Shown here piece after piece: positions 1 through 12,241 of a DNA stretch of 64,000 bases; position 1 is the stretch's first letter, and every line of letters begins with the position of its first letter. This DNA is from Clostridium cellulovorans 743B. GTDB taxonomy: Bacteria; Bacillota; Clostridia; Clostridiales; Clostridiaceae. Under the pieces are notes generated by a model, which saw nothing but the letters and a program-made list of their open reading frames with translations, did no database searches and was not told the origin of the DNA. A program made the position numbers and the translations under genes. The stretch spans positions 2,976,001-3,040,000 of the forward strand of contig NC_014393.1 in the NCBI RefSeq assembly GCF_000145275.1, read 5' to 3'.

Positions 1-3000
1 ACTCCTTGAAGTTTATAGTCAGTTGGAAGATTTAATACTGGTATTTCTCCACTAAGAGTTTCAAGCCAATATTTCTCTTGATTTTTCATATAGTTAGCTT
101 GTAGGAGATTATTTTGCCATACTGAGAAATCCTTATATTGAACTTGTAATTCTTCTAAATTCTCCCCTTGATATAATTTTATAAGTTCGCTTATTAAGAT
201 TCCCATAGAAGTACCATCTGTTATGATATGATGCATGTCCATCATTAACATGTGTTTCTCATGATTTATCTTAACTAAAGCAACTCTTATAAGCGGTGCT
301 TTACTTAAATCAAAAGGTTGTATAAAGTTATCAGCTATATCATCTAATTCATCTTCTCTAGCTTCAAAGAAATCCATTTTGAAAGGTACTTGTTTTTCTA
401 TTCTTTGTACTGGCTCTCCATCAACGACAATAAATGAAGTTCTTAAAGCTTCATGTCTTAGAATAAGCTTGTTTAAAGCTTCTTCCAGTCTTTCTCTATG
501 AAGATTTCCTTCAATTATTCCTGTATAAGGAACATTGTAACCAGTACTATTATCTACAAGGCTATCAACTATATATAATCTTCTTTGAGCTCCAGATAAA
601 GGATAGTATTCCTTTTCTTCTACAGGCTTTATTGATAAATACTCTTTCTTATCAGCTTTCATAATATAATCAGCTAATTGTTTTATTGTTTGCAATGAGA
701 AAATAGTTCCTAAAGGTATTTCTACATTTAGCTCTTTATGTATTGCACCAATAACCAATATTGCCTTTAAGGAATGTCCTCCTAATTCAAAGAAGTTATC
801 CTCTGTACCAACAGTTTCTATACCAAGCACTTGTTGCCATATGCTAACTAAAATTTCTTCTGTTTCATTTTCTGGTGCTACATAAGGCTTTCCTGTTTCA
901 ATCTTGCCTTCTGGCTTTGGAAGAAGTTTTTTATCTATCTTACCATTTTGATTTAACGGCATTTTATTTAATTGTACATAGTATGATGGAATCATATATT
1001 CTGGAAGCTTCTCACTAAGGTTGTTTCTTATTTCTGAAACTACAACTTCTTTATCTGAAGTTATATACGCACATAATACTTTTTCTGTACTTTGCTCTCC
1101 AAGTGCTACTACACAAACTTCCTTTATACCATATAAACTTGAAATCTGACTTTCAATTTCTCCTATTTCAATTCTAAAGCCTCTAATTTTAACCTGAGTA
1201 TCTATTCTTCCTAAGAATTCTATGTTACCATCAGGCAACCATCGTGCAAGGTCTCCAGTCTTATAAAGTCTTCCTTTGCCAGTAAATAAATCAACTACAA
1301 ATTTATCTTTTGTCATCTCTTCTTGGTTAAGGTAACCTAAAGCTATTCCATCTCCACCAACCCAAAGTTCTCCTGGAACTCCTATTGGTTGCAATGCTCC
1401 TTTACCATCAACTATGTAAGTTGTAGAATTACTTATTGGCTTTCCTATTGGAATGTCATTTCCATATTTATCCTCCACCTTACAATAAGTTGAGAAAGTC
1501 GTGTTCTCTGTAGGTCCATAAACATTTAAAATATCAATGTCTGGACAACTATTTCTAACACTATTCATATGCTTTGGTGATGCAGCTTCTCCACCAGTTA
1601 AGATAACTTTAATTCCTTCAAAGGTCTTAGGATTTTCCTGTGATAATTGATTAAATAACGCTGTTGTTAACCATAGTATTGTTATCTTATATTCTTTTAT
1701 AGCTTTTTCGAGAGTTTCAGCCTTTAATATAGATTCATCATCTATAAGATAAAGCTCTACTCCATTAAGCATTGAACCCCAAATTTCAAAAGTGGAAGCA
1801 TCAAATACTATTGCTCCAGTTTGAAGAATTCTATCATCTTCCTTAAACTGAATGTAGTTAGTATTTTTAACCAATCTAACAACATTTCTATGGGTAACCA
1901 TAACGCCCTTAGGTTTTCCTGTAGATCCAGAAGTATATATGATATAAGCTAAATCCTCAGGTGCGTTTACATTTTCTAAAACATCTATATCTTTTTCATA
2001 AAGACTCTTATCCTTTAAGTCTATCAATTGACCGTTAAAATCAACGCCTTCTTTTAATCCACTATCCGTAAGAATAATCTTTGCATTACTATCCTTTGTC
2101 ATATGCTCTATTCTATCAATCGGATACTTTGGATCAATTGGAAGATACGCAGCACCTGCTTTAATAATAGCTAAAGTACCAACAAGCATCTCTATATTTC
2201 TCTTCGCAATAATACCAACTACATCGTTAGGTTTGATATCTTTTTCCCTAAGAATTGTAGCTAGAGAATTAACTCTTTTGTTAAGTTCTCTAAATGTAAC
2301 TTCTTCTTCCATAAATACCACTGCTGTTTTATCTGGCGTCCTTTGAACTTGCTCCTCAAAGCATTGAGCTAAGGACATATCCCTTGGATATAAGGCTTTC
2401 GTATCGTTGAAGTTATAGATTATTTCTCTCTTTTCAGCTTCAGAAATAAGAGTTATATCTTGTATTTTTCCATTAGGATTTTCTACTATAACCTCTAATA
2501 CTTTAACAAAATGCTTTAACATTCTTTCTGCTGTCTCTTTTTTAAATAGCTTTGTGCTATATTCGAAGCCTAATTCTAGTTCATCCTTTACTTCTATAGC
2601 TGTTAATGTTAAATCAAATTTTGATACTGTGTAATCAAAATCTAAAGCTTTAACCTTTAAGCCTTGTGAATCAACTTCTTCAGCTCCAGTATTTTGCATA
2701 ACAAACATAACATCGAATAATGGATTTCTGCTTAAATCTCTTCTTATATCAAGATTTTCAATAAGTTCTTCAAACTGATAATCTTGATTTGCAAAAGCAT
2801 TAAGGGAGTTAATTTTAACTTCTTCTAAGAATTCCTTGAAGGTATCATTTCCTCTTGGATTATTTCTCATAGCTAAAGTATTTACGAACATTCCCAATAT
2901 ATCCTGAAGATCATTATGTGGTCTTCCTGCTGTAGGAAGTCCTACGATTATGTCTTCTTGATTTGTATATTTATTAAGAAGAACATTATACGCAGCCATA

Positions 3001-6000
3001 AGAGTCATATACATTGTGGTTCCTGTGTTAAGAGCTAATTTATTAATCTTTTCTCTTAAGTCACTATTTACAGTAATAGCTATAGAATCTCCTTCAAAGG
3101 TCTTTATTGCTGGTCTCTTATAATCTGTTGGTAGATTTAGAACAGAAATTTCTCCCTTGAACTTATCCAGCCAATATTCCTTCTGTTTGTCCATTATACC
3201 TTGTTCAAACAATTCATTTTGCCATACAGCAAAATCCTTGTATTGAAGTTTAAGTTCTGGTAATTGCTCATTATTATAAAGGCTGATGAATTCTTTCAAT
3301 ATTATTCCTCTTGAAACACCGTCGGATATTATATGATGCTTATCGTACATAAGTAGGTATTTATTTTCCGAGATTTCCATTACCCCTACTCTTATTAAAG
3401 GAGCCTTGCTTAAATCAAAAGGTTTTATGAAATCTTCGCTAATTTTCTTAAGCTTCTCTTTTCCTTCTAAGCTATTTTCATCTAAGGATTCCTCTGTTTT
3501 ACTTCTAGTTACAAAGAATTCTACATCCTCATGAACTTTTTGAACTGGCTTACCTTCAACAAGGTGAAAAGAGGTTCTTAATGCTTCGTGTCTAGCTACT
3601 AATTTCTTAAATACTTCATCTAACTTATCTAAATCTATTGCTCCATCTATTATGTAAGCAGCAGGCATGTTGTAATTTATGCTATCCTTCTCAAATTTAC
3701 TTAAAGTATATACTCTCTTTTGTGCAGAAGACATTGGATATACTTCCATCTTTTCTGCTGGTTTTATCGCTGTATAAGTATTTTTATCAGCATTTAATAT
3801 ATACTCTCCTTGCTCTTTTATCGTAGGTGCCATAAACACTTGTCTTAATGGCATTTCTACATTAAATTCCTTGTAAATTTTCGAGGTCAATACTACTGCT
3901 TTTAAGGAATGTCCTCCAACTTCAAAGAAGTTATGCTTTGTTCCTATTCCTTCAGTTCCAAGAACTTCAGTCCATAGTTCTATAAGCTTTTCTTCTATTT
4001 CATTTTCTGGTGCTATATATGCTACTGTATTTGCTATACTTCCTTCTGCCTTTGGAAGAGCTTTAACATCAACTTTTCCGTTAGCAGTTAGTGGAATCTT
4101 ATCAACAATTGCATAATATGAAGGAATCATATACTCTGGTAAGTTTTTCACAAGTTCTGCTTTGATTTCATTAACAAAATCTTCTTCTACTTGGTCGCCT
4201 ACTATGTAAGCACAAATAACTTTATCGCCTAACTTGCTTTCTTGTGCAATTACTACTGAATCCTTTATTCCTCTGCATCTCTTTATAGCAGCTTCTATTT
4301 CCTTTAACTCAACTCTGTAACCTCTGATTTTCACTTGGTCATCTATACGTCCAAGGATTTCTATTTCACCAGCTTGTGTCCATCTTCCAAGGTCTCCTGT
4401 TAAATACATTCTTTCTCCTGGAACGTATGGATTTATAACAAATTTCTCTTCTGTTAATTCTGGTCTATTAATATATCCTTTTGAAAGTCCATAACCTGAT
4501 ACTGCAATTTGTCCAATGACACCTACTGGTTTTAGTTCATGGTTATTTCCTACTATGTAGATACCAGTGTTGTCAATAGGTCTTCCTATTACTGGTTGCT
4601 TCTTGAATTCTTCAAATTTTGAATTATCAATTTTATGAGCTATACATCCTATAGTTGCTTCTGTTGGACCGTAATGATTTACAAATTCAGCTTTATGATA
4701 TTTCTTGCTATATTTCTCTACATCATCAACATTTAACTTTTCTCCACCAAGAACAACTAATCTTAGACTGTTACACTTTCCTTCCTCCTCAAAGCTATGA
4801 GTATTTATAATAGCATTGAATAAAGATGGTGTTGCTTTTATAAAGGTTATTTCTTTTTCCTCTATATATCCAAGGATTTGTTCTGGATCTTTATAAGTAT
4901 CCTTTGACACTATATGAAGCTCACTTCCTTTTGTAAGAGCAGAATATAACGCTGTATATCCTAAATCAAAGCTTGCTGATGACAATAGCACTGCTTTATC
5001 CTTTTCGGTCACTTCAAATTCTCTTGTAAACCAATTGATGTAGTTAACAACATTTGAGTTTTCTAGAACTACTCCCTTTGGAGTTCCTGTAGTACCTGAA
5101 GTATATATTGTGTACATTGGTGACTCTGAAACTCTTTTTATTCCAATGTTGCTTCCATCACCTTCATATAATGATGAATCCTCTAAATCTATTCTTTGAA
5201 GCATCTCTAGATTTTCAAGGTTGAACTTTTTACTTGCAAGAAGCATTTCTGCCTCACTATCCTCTAGCATATAGCTTATTCTATCAGTTGGGAATTCAGG
5301 ATCTATTGGTAAGTATCCTTTTCCTGTTTTTAAGATAGCTAGCATTCCTATAACCATTTCTATTGATGGCTCAACGATTATACCTATAGGTTTCTCTATG
5401 TTTTCTGTGTTTCCTAAGATTGCTTCTTTGGCAACTATATCTTCTAAACTTTCTACTCCTGCTGCTACTTGAAGAGAAGTTTCTAATACTTCCTTAGCTT
5501 CTTCCATTAATGTCTTGGAAATTTTTGATACTGATTCTTGGGTTACTCTACCTTCAATTTCTTTTGATGGTGTTTCTAAAGTACCTATAATAACTTTTGC
5601 TAAATTGTTAGCTTTTTCATTAAGTTCTCTATAAGTAAGAGCGTTATCCTCAAAAACTACAGCTACACTATCTGGATTCTTTTCAGCTTCAGCTTCAAAT
5701 AATTCTATTATTGTTTCCGCCTTTACTTCTTTGTTCCAAGGTTTATTAAAGCTTGTAAGTATTGTTGATTTCTCATCTTCCGTGATTAAATCTATTTCAT
5801 TTAACTTAGCTTCTGGATTTTGTACAATTTGCTCTAAAACTTTTACAAAATGTCTTATCATTGCTTCAATGGTTTCTTTTTTGAATAGTTGAACGCTATA
5901 TTCAAAATCGAAATACATATCATCATCTTTTTCTTGTGCATGGAATGTTATAAAGAACTTAGATACATTATGTTCCGTATCATAATTGCTCACCTTTAAT

Positions 6001-9000
6001 TCAGTAAATTCTTCATCAATTCCTGCAGTGTTCTCCATAGCAAACATAGTGTCAAAAAGAGGATTTCTATTTAAATCTCTTCTTATATCAAGTTTTTCAA
6101 TCAACTCTTCAAATTGATAATCTTGATTTTCATAAGCCTTTATAGAATTTTCTTTTACTTCACCTAAGAATTCTTTAAAAGTCTTATCTCCTGTTGGATA
6201 GTTTCTCATAGCAAGAGTATTTACAAACATACCAACTATATTTTCTAATTGCTTATGGCTTCTTCCCACAATTGGAGAACCTACTATTATATCCTCTTGT
6301 CCAGAGTATTTTGAAAGAAGTAGATTATATGCTGCAAGGAATACCATATACATTGTACTTCCAGTTTCTGCTGCTATTTCTCTTAAAGCTATAATCAATT
6401 CATCTGCTAAAGTAAACTCTATTGTATTACCTTCATGATTCTTTTCACCTTGTATCTTGTAATCTATAGGAAGATTTAATACTGGTATTTCCCCATCAAG
6501 AGTCTCAAGCCAATATTTTTCTTGCTTCTTCATAAAATCAGATTCTAAAAGATTATTTTGCCATACTGAGAAATCCTTATATTGAACTTGTAATTCTTCT
6601 AAAGTTTCCCCTTGATATAACCTCATAAGTTCACTTATTAAGATGCCCATAGAAGTACCATCGGTTATGATATGATGCATATCCATCATTAACATATGTT
6701 TTTCATCATTTATCTTAACTAAAGTAACTCTCATAAGTGGTGCTTTACTTAAATCAAAAGGTTTTATAAAACTTTCTGCTATATTTGCTAGTTCAGCTTC
6801 CTCTGCTTCAAAGAAATCCATCTTAAAGTCTATTTGTTTCTGTATCTTTTGTACTGGTTCTCCATCAACCATAAGGAATGAAGTTCTTAAAGCCTCATGT
6901 CTTAAAATAAGCTCCATGAACGCTTCTTCAAGCCTTTTCTTATGAAGGTTTCCTTCAATTATACTTGTATACGGAACATTGTAACCGGTACTTTCACCTA
7001 CAAGACTATCGATTATGTATAGTCGTTTTTGTGCTCCAGATAAAGGATAGTATTCTTTTTCCTCTACAGGGATTATTGACATATACTCTTTCTTATCAGC
7101 TTTCATAATATAATCAGCTAATTGTTTTATTGTTTGCAACATGAAAATCGTTCCTAAAGGTACTTCTACATCTAATTCTTTATGTATTGCACCGATAACC
7201 AATATTGCTTTTAAAGAATGTCCTCCTAATTCAAAGAAGTTATCCTCTGTACCAACAGTTTCTATACCAAGTACTTGTTGCCATATGTTAACTAAGATTT
7301 CTTCTGTTTCATTTTCTGGTGCTACATAAGGTCTTCCTGTTTCAATCTTCCCTTCTGGCTTTGGAAGAAGTTTTTTATCTATCTTACCATTTTGATTTAA
7401 CGGCATTTTATCCAATTGTACAAAATACGATGGAAGCATATATTCTGGAAGTTTTTCACTTAAATTGCTTCTTAGTTCTGATGTTTTAATTTCCTTATCT
7501 GCTGTTATATAAGCACATAATACTTTTTCTGAACTTAACTCCCCTAATGCTATAACACAAGCTTCTTTAATTCCTTCTACTGTTAAAAGCTGTGTTTCTA
7601 TTTCACCAATTTCTATTCTGAAGCCTCTGATTTTCACCTGTGCATCTATTCTTCCTAGGAATTCAATATTTCCATCAGACAACCATTTCACAAGGTCTCC
7701 TGTCTTATATAGATTTCCTTTTCCGCTGAAGTTGTCTGCTACAAACTTATCCTTTGTAAGTTCTTCTTGATTGAGATATCCTAAAGCAATTCCATCTCCA
7801 CCAACCCAAAGTTCTCCTGGAACTCCTATTGGTTGCAATGCACCGTTTTTATCAACTATATAAGCAGTAGAATTGCTTATTGGTTTACCTATTGGTATGT
7901 TGTTCTCAAAATTATCTTCTATCCTATAACAAGTTGAGAAGGTAGTATTTTCCGTAGGTCCATATCCATTTATTATGTTAATTCCTGGGCAACTATTTCT
8001 TACATTAGCTATATGCTTTGGTGATAATATATCTCCACCTACAAGTAAATTCTTTATTCCTTCAAATAACTTAGGATTTTCTTGTGACAATTGGTTAAAC
8101 AATGGTGATGTTAACCACATTGTAGTTATTTTATTTTCCTTAATAGCTTTTTCAAGTTTTTCAGCTTTTAATATAGTTTCATCCTCTACAAGATAAAGCT
8201 CTAAGCCATTAAGTAATGAACCCCAAATTTCAAAGGTAGAAGCATCAAATACTATTGCTCCAGTTTGAAGAATTCTATCATCTTCCTTAAACTCAATGTA
8301 GTTAGTGTTTTTAACTAATCTCACAACATTTCTATGAGTAACCATAACACCCTTAGGTTTTCCTGTAGACCCAGAAGTATATATTATATAAGCTAAGTCA
8401 TCCGGTGAGTTTACATAATCTAAAGCTTCTGCTCCTTCTTTGTAAAGGCTAGTATCATTTAGATCTATAAGCTGTCCAGTAAAATCAACGCCTTCCTTTA
8501 AGCCACTATCTGTAAGGATAATCTTTGCATTACTGTCTTTTGTCATATGCTCTATCCTATCAATCGGATACTTTGGATCAATTGGAAGATACGCAGCACC
8601 TGCCTTGATAATAGCTAAAGTACCAACAAGCATTTCTATATTTCTCTTTGCAATGATACCAACGACATCATTAGACTTAACGCCCTTTGCTCTTAAGTTT
8701 CTAGCTAAAGCATTTGTTCTTTCATCCAGTTCTTTATAAGTTAATTTTTCATTCTCAAAAACAACTGCAATATTATTTGGCGTTTTTGATACTTGCTCTT
8801 CAAATAATTCATGTATTGATTTATCCCTTGGATACTCTGCTGTTGTATCATTAAATTCAACTAATACCTTATGTTCTTCTTCTTCATCTAAAAGTACAAT
8901 ATCTTTTATCTTTGTTTCTGTATCCAAAGCTATAGTTTTTACTATATTTAAGAAATGTTTTGCCATTCTTAATATAGATTCATTACTGTAAAGACTAGTT

Positions 9001-12000
9001 GCATAGCTTAAGTTAATGTATATTTCTTCATTTCCTTCAGCTGCAAACATTGTTATATCAAACTTTTCTACCGTATCTTTTTCATCTACTGGTTTTATAA
9101 TTAAGTTCTCTACTTCCATCTCTGCATCTTCTGTATTTTGAAGTACAAACATAACATCCAATAATGGATTTCTACTTAAGTCTCTGTTTACATCAATCTT
9201 ATCCACTAATTCTTCAAATTGATAATCTTGATTTTCATAGGCTAATAACGCTTTTTCTTTTACTATTTTTAAATAATTCTTAAAGCTTAATTGATTATCA
9301 ACTGTAGTTCTTATAGCTAGGGTATTTACAAACATACCTATGATGTTTTCTAAATCTCTATGGTTTCTTCCAGCTATTGGACTACCTATTACTATATCTT
9401 CTTGTCCACTATATTTAGATAAAAGAATTTTGAAATTTGCAAGTAAAACCATATACATGGTACTTCCACTTTCTTTTGCTACTCTTCTTAAGCTTTCAGT
9501 GGTTTCTTTATCTAGAACAAAGCTTATATTATCTCCACTAAAGTCTTTAACCTTTGGTCTTGCAAAATCTGTAGGTAGATTTAATACTGGAATGTCTCCG
9601 CTGAATTCTTTTAGCCAATATTCTTCTTGGGCTTTAAATTCTTCGCTTTCTAGCTTCTTTAATTGCCATGCAGAGTAATCCTTATATTGAACCTTTAATT
9701 CCTCTAATTCTTTTCCTTGATATAACTGGCAGAACTCCTCTGTAAATATAGCCGTTGAAACTCCATCTGAAGCTATATGATGCATATCAAAACACATTCT
9801 ATGGTTTTCATTATCAAGACTCATAACTGCTACTCTTAACAATGGGGCTTTAGTAAGATCAAATGGTCTTACAAATTCTGAAACCTTTTCTTCTACTTCT
9901 TCTATACTGCCTAATTCTATTTTTTCTATAGAAAATTCTATTTCTTCTAAGCTATGTACCTTTTGTACTACCTTACCATCATGAACATCAAAACTTGTTC
10001 TTAATATTTCGTGTCTCTCAATTAATTTTAATAACACGTCTTGAAGCTTAATTAAGTTTAAATCGCCTACTATTTCTAATGTTCCTGGCATATTGTATGC
10101 AATGCTAGTTTTATCAAACTCTTGAAGCATGTACATTCTCTTTTGTGCTGAAGAAGCTTCGTAAAATTCTCTCTCTTCTACCTTTTCTATAGCTACATAG
10201 CTTCTAGTATCAGTTGAAGATATATATTCACTAAGTCCTTTTATGGTTCCAACAGTGAATATCTCTTTTAGTGGCACTTCTACATTTAAGATTTTATGGA
10301 TTCTACCAATCAGTGTAGTCGCTCTTAAGGAATGTCCTCCTAATTCAAAGAAGTTATCATTTATTCCTATCTTGTCTACGCCTAAGATTTCTTTCCATAT
10401 TTCCACTAACTGTTCTTCTATTTCATTTCTTGGTGCTTCATATTCTACAGCTGTATCTATTGTTCCCTCTGGTTCTGGTAAGGCTTTTCTGTCTACCTTT
10501 CCATTTGGAGATAGTGGAAGCTTTTCTAAGCTTATAAAGAAAGATGGTATCATATAATCTGGTAAGTATTTTTTAACTTCTTCCTTTAACTCCTTAGCAC
10601 TATACTCTACTTCTGACACATAATAAGCACATAGATATTTGTTTCTACCTTCGCCTTTATCTATGATTACTACGTCCTTAACTCCGTCTATTGCTAGTAG
10701 TGTATTTTCTATTTCACCAAGCTCGATTCTGAAACCTCTTACTTTTACTTGGAAGTCTTTTCTTCCTATAAACTCTATATTACCGTCAGGTAGCCATTTA
10801 CCGATGTCTCCAGTTTTATACATTCTAACCTTGTTTTCTTCTTGGAATGGATCAAATCCGAAGGCTTCTTCCGTCTTCTCTGGATTATTGATATACCCTC
10901 TTCCTACACAAATACCTGATACACAAATTTCCCCTGGCACTCCAATTGGACAAAGTTCCATGTTTTCACTGATAATGTAGATATTTATGTTGTTTAACGG
11001 CTTACCAACTGGAATACTGCTTACATCTGTTGACTCCTCGATTATGTATTGAGTAATGTCATCAGAAGCTTCCGCTGGTCCATAAGCGTTAACCATCTTT
11101 TTATCTGGACATAAACTAAACCATCTTTGTATAACATTTGGCTTAGCAGCTTCTCCTGTTATCATAAGATATTTTAAGGAATCAAGGGTTACCTTAGTGG
11201 TTTCTATATAATCCATCATTACCATTATGTATGATGGTACTAATTCAAGAAGTGTAACCTTGTCTTTACATACTCTCTCAGTAAACTTCCCTACTTCAAG
11301 AATAAGATCATTTGGATATATTGCTGTTGTTCCGCCTAAGGCTAATGCTGCAAAGAACTGCCATACAGATATATCAAAACATTGATTTGCAGTTTGAGCG
11401 AATACTAAATTCTCATCTAATGCTAGTTCCTCTTGCTCCGCAAGAATATGATTTAGCATTCCTAGATGTTCAATCATAACTCCCTTTGGTTTTCCTGTTG
11501 AACCTGAAGTAAATAAGATGTAAGCTAGGTTATCTTGCGATACTTTTACATCAATATTTTTAGTATCCTCTGCTAAAATTTCTTCCTCTATAAGGTCAAG
11601 ACAAATTATCTCACCCTTATATTCTGCTTTAAACTCTTCATCAATATATTTAGAAAGAGTTATTACAAAGTTAGCATTTCCATCTTGCAATATTCCTAAT
11701 TTTCTTTGTGTTGGATATGTTACATCTAGGGGAATGTAAGCACCGCCTGCTTTCCATAAGCCCATTACACTTTCTACAAAGATTGGTGAACGATGAACCA
11801 TAACACCTACAATGGTTTCCACATTGACACCTTTTCTTCTTAGGTAATTGGCAACTCTATTTGATTTTTCATTTAGTTCCTTATAAGATATCTTTTCATC
11901 TTCATATACGACAGCTATCTTATCTGGATTCTTAGCTGAGTTATCTTCAAACAGTTCATGTAAGGTTTTGCTAAAGTCATAATCAACTTTCTTACCATTA

Positions 12001-12241
12001 AACTCAGTTAATATCTGAGTTTTCTCTTCAGCTGTTATCAAGTTCACTTCTCTTAATTTTGCCTCCGGCTTTATAATTATTGTCTTTAATAAATTAATTA
12101 AGTGGTCTCTTATTCTTTCTACTGTTTCCTTTTTGAAAAGTGAGGTGCTATATTCTAGCTCAATTTCAATCTTGTTTTCTTCCTCAACAGCATCAAAGGA
12201 TAAATCAAATTTAGCTGACTTTGAGTTGATTTCATAAGTTT
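1..12241 (-). CDS. Nonribosomal peptide synthetase, downstream part (modules 5-9), open at left edge
   Basis: This frame stays open from the frameshift near 12,243 to base 1 and has no start of its own; it is the continuation of the synthetase that begins at 19729. Checks of codon phase at eight conserved motifs between 11,477 and 11 all fall in one frame. Domain order, with landmark positions: A5 (TSGSTGKPKG ~11,500), T5 (GGHS ~10,335), C6 (SSAQKR ~10,150; HHIASDG ~9,775), A6 (~8,365), T6 (~7,225), C7 (~7,040; HHIITDG ~6,670), A7 (TSGTTGTPKG ~5,080), T7 (~3,910), C8 (~3,730; HHIISDG ~3,330), A8 (~1,920), T8 (~785), C9 (~590; HHIITDG ~220). Pocket residues aligned by eye to GrsA: A5 D-I-W-E-M-T-A-D-D; A6 DAFWLGGTFK (Val-like); A7 DLTKVGHIGK (the surfactin Asp code); A8 DAFWLGVTFK (Val/Ile-like). 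No epimerase or thioesterase is seen before the edge. Confidence 0.9.
60..2220 (-). repeat. Duplicated NRPS segment, copy 1 (A8-T8-C9)
   Basis: This stretch matches 6509-8664 at a nearly constant offset of about 6,445-6,450 bases, with long near-identical runs (for example around T8 at 770-840 and A8 at 1,320-1,390). Similarity fades near the start of the A domain. It is a direct repeat produced by duplication or conversion of a module-sized unit. Confidence 0.8.
6509..8664 (-). repeat. Duplicated NRPS segment, copy 2 (A6-T6-C7)
   Basis: Partner of the 60-2220 segment. The two A domains have nearly the same pocket (DAFWLGGTFK against DAFWLGVTFK), so the copy has kept a branched aliphatic specificity. 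Confidence 0.8.

Noticed and set aside
9340..10980. Plus-strand open frames of 100-120 codons opposite the synthetase genes
   Set aside because: They are antisense to strongly conserved A and C domains, lack good ribosome binding sites and encode low-complexity Ser/Phe/Leu-rich peptides.
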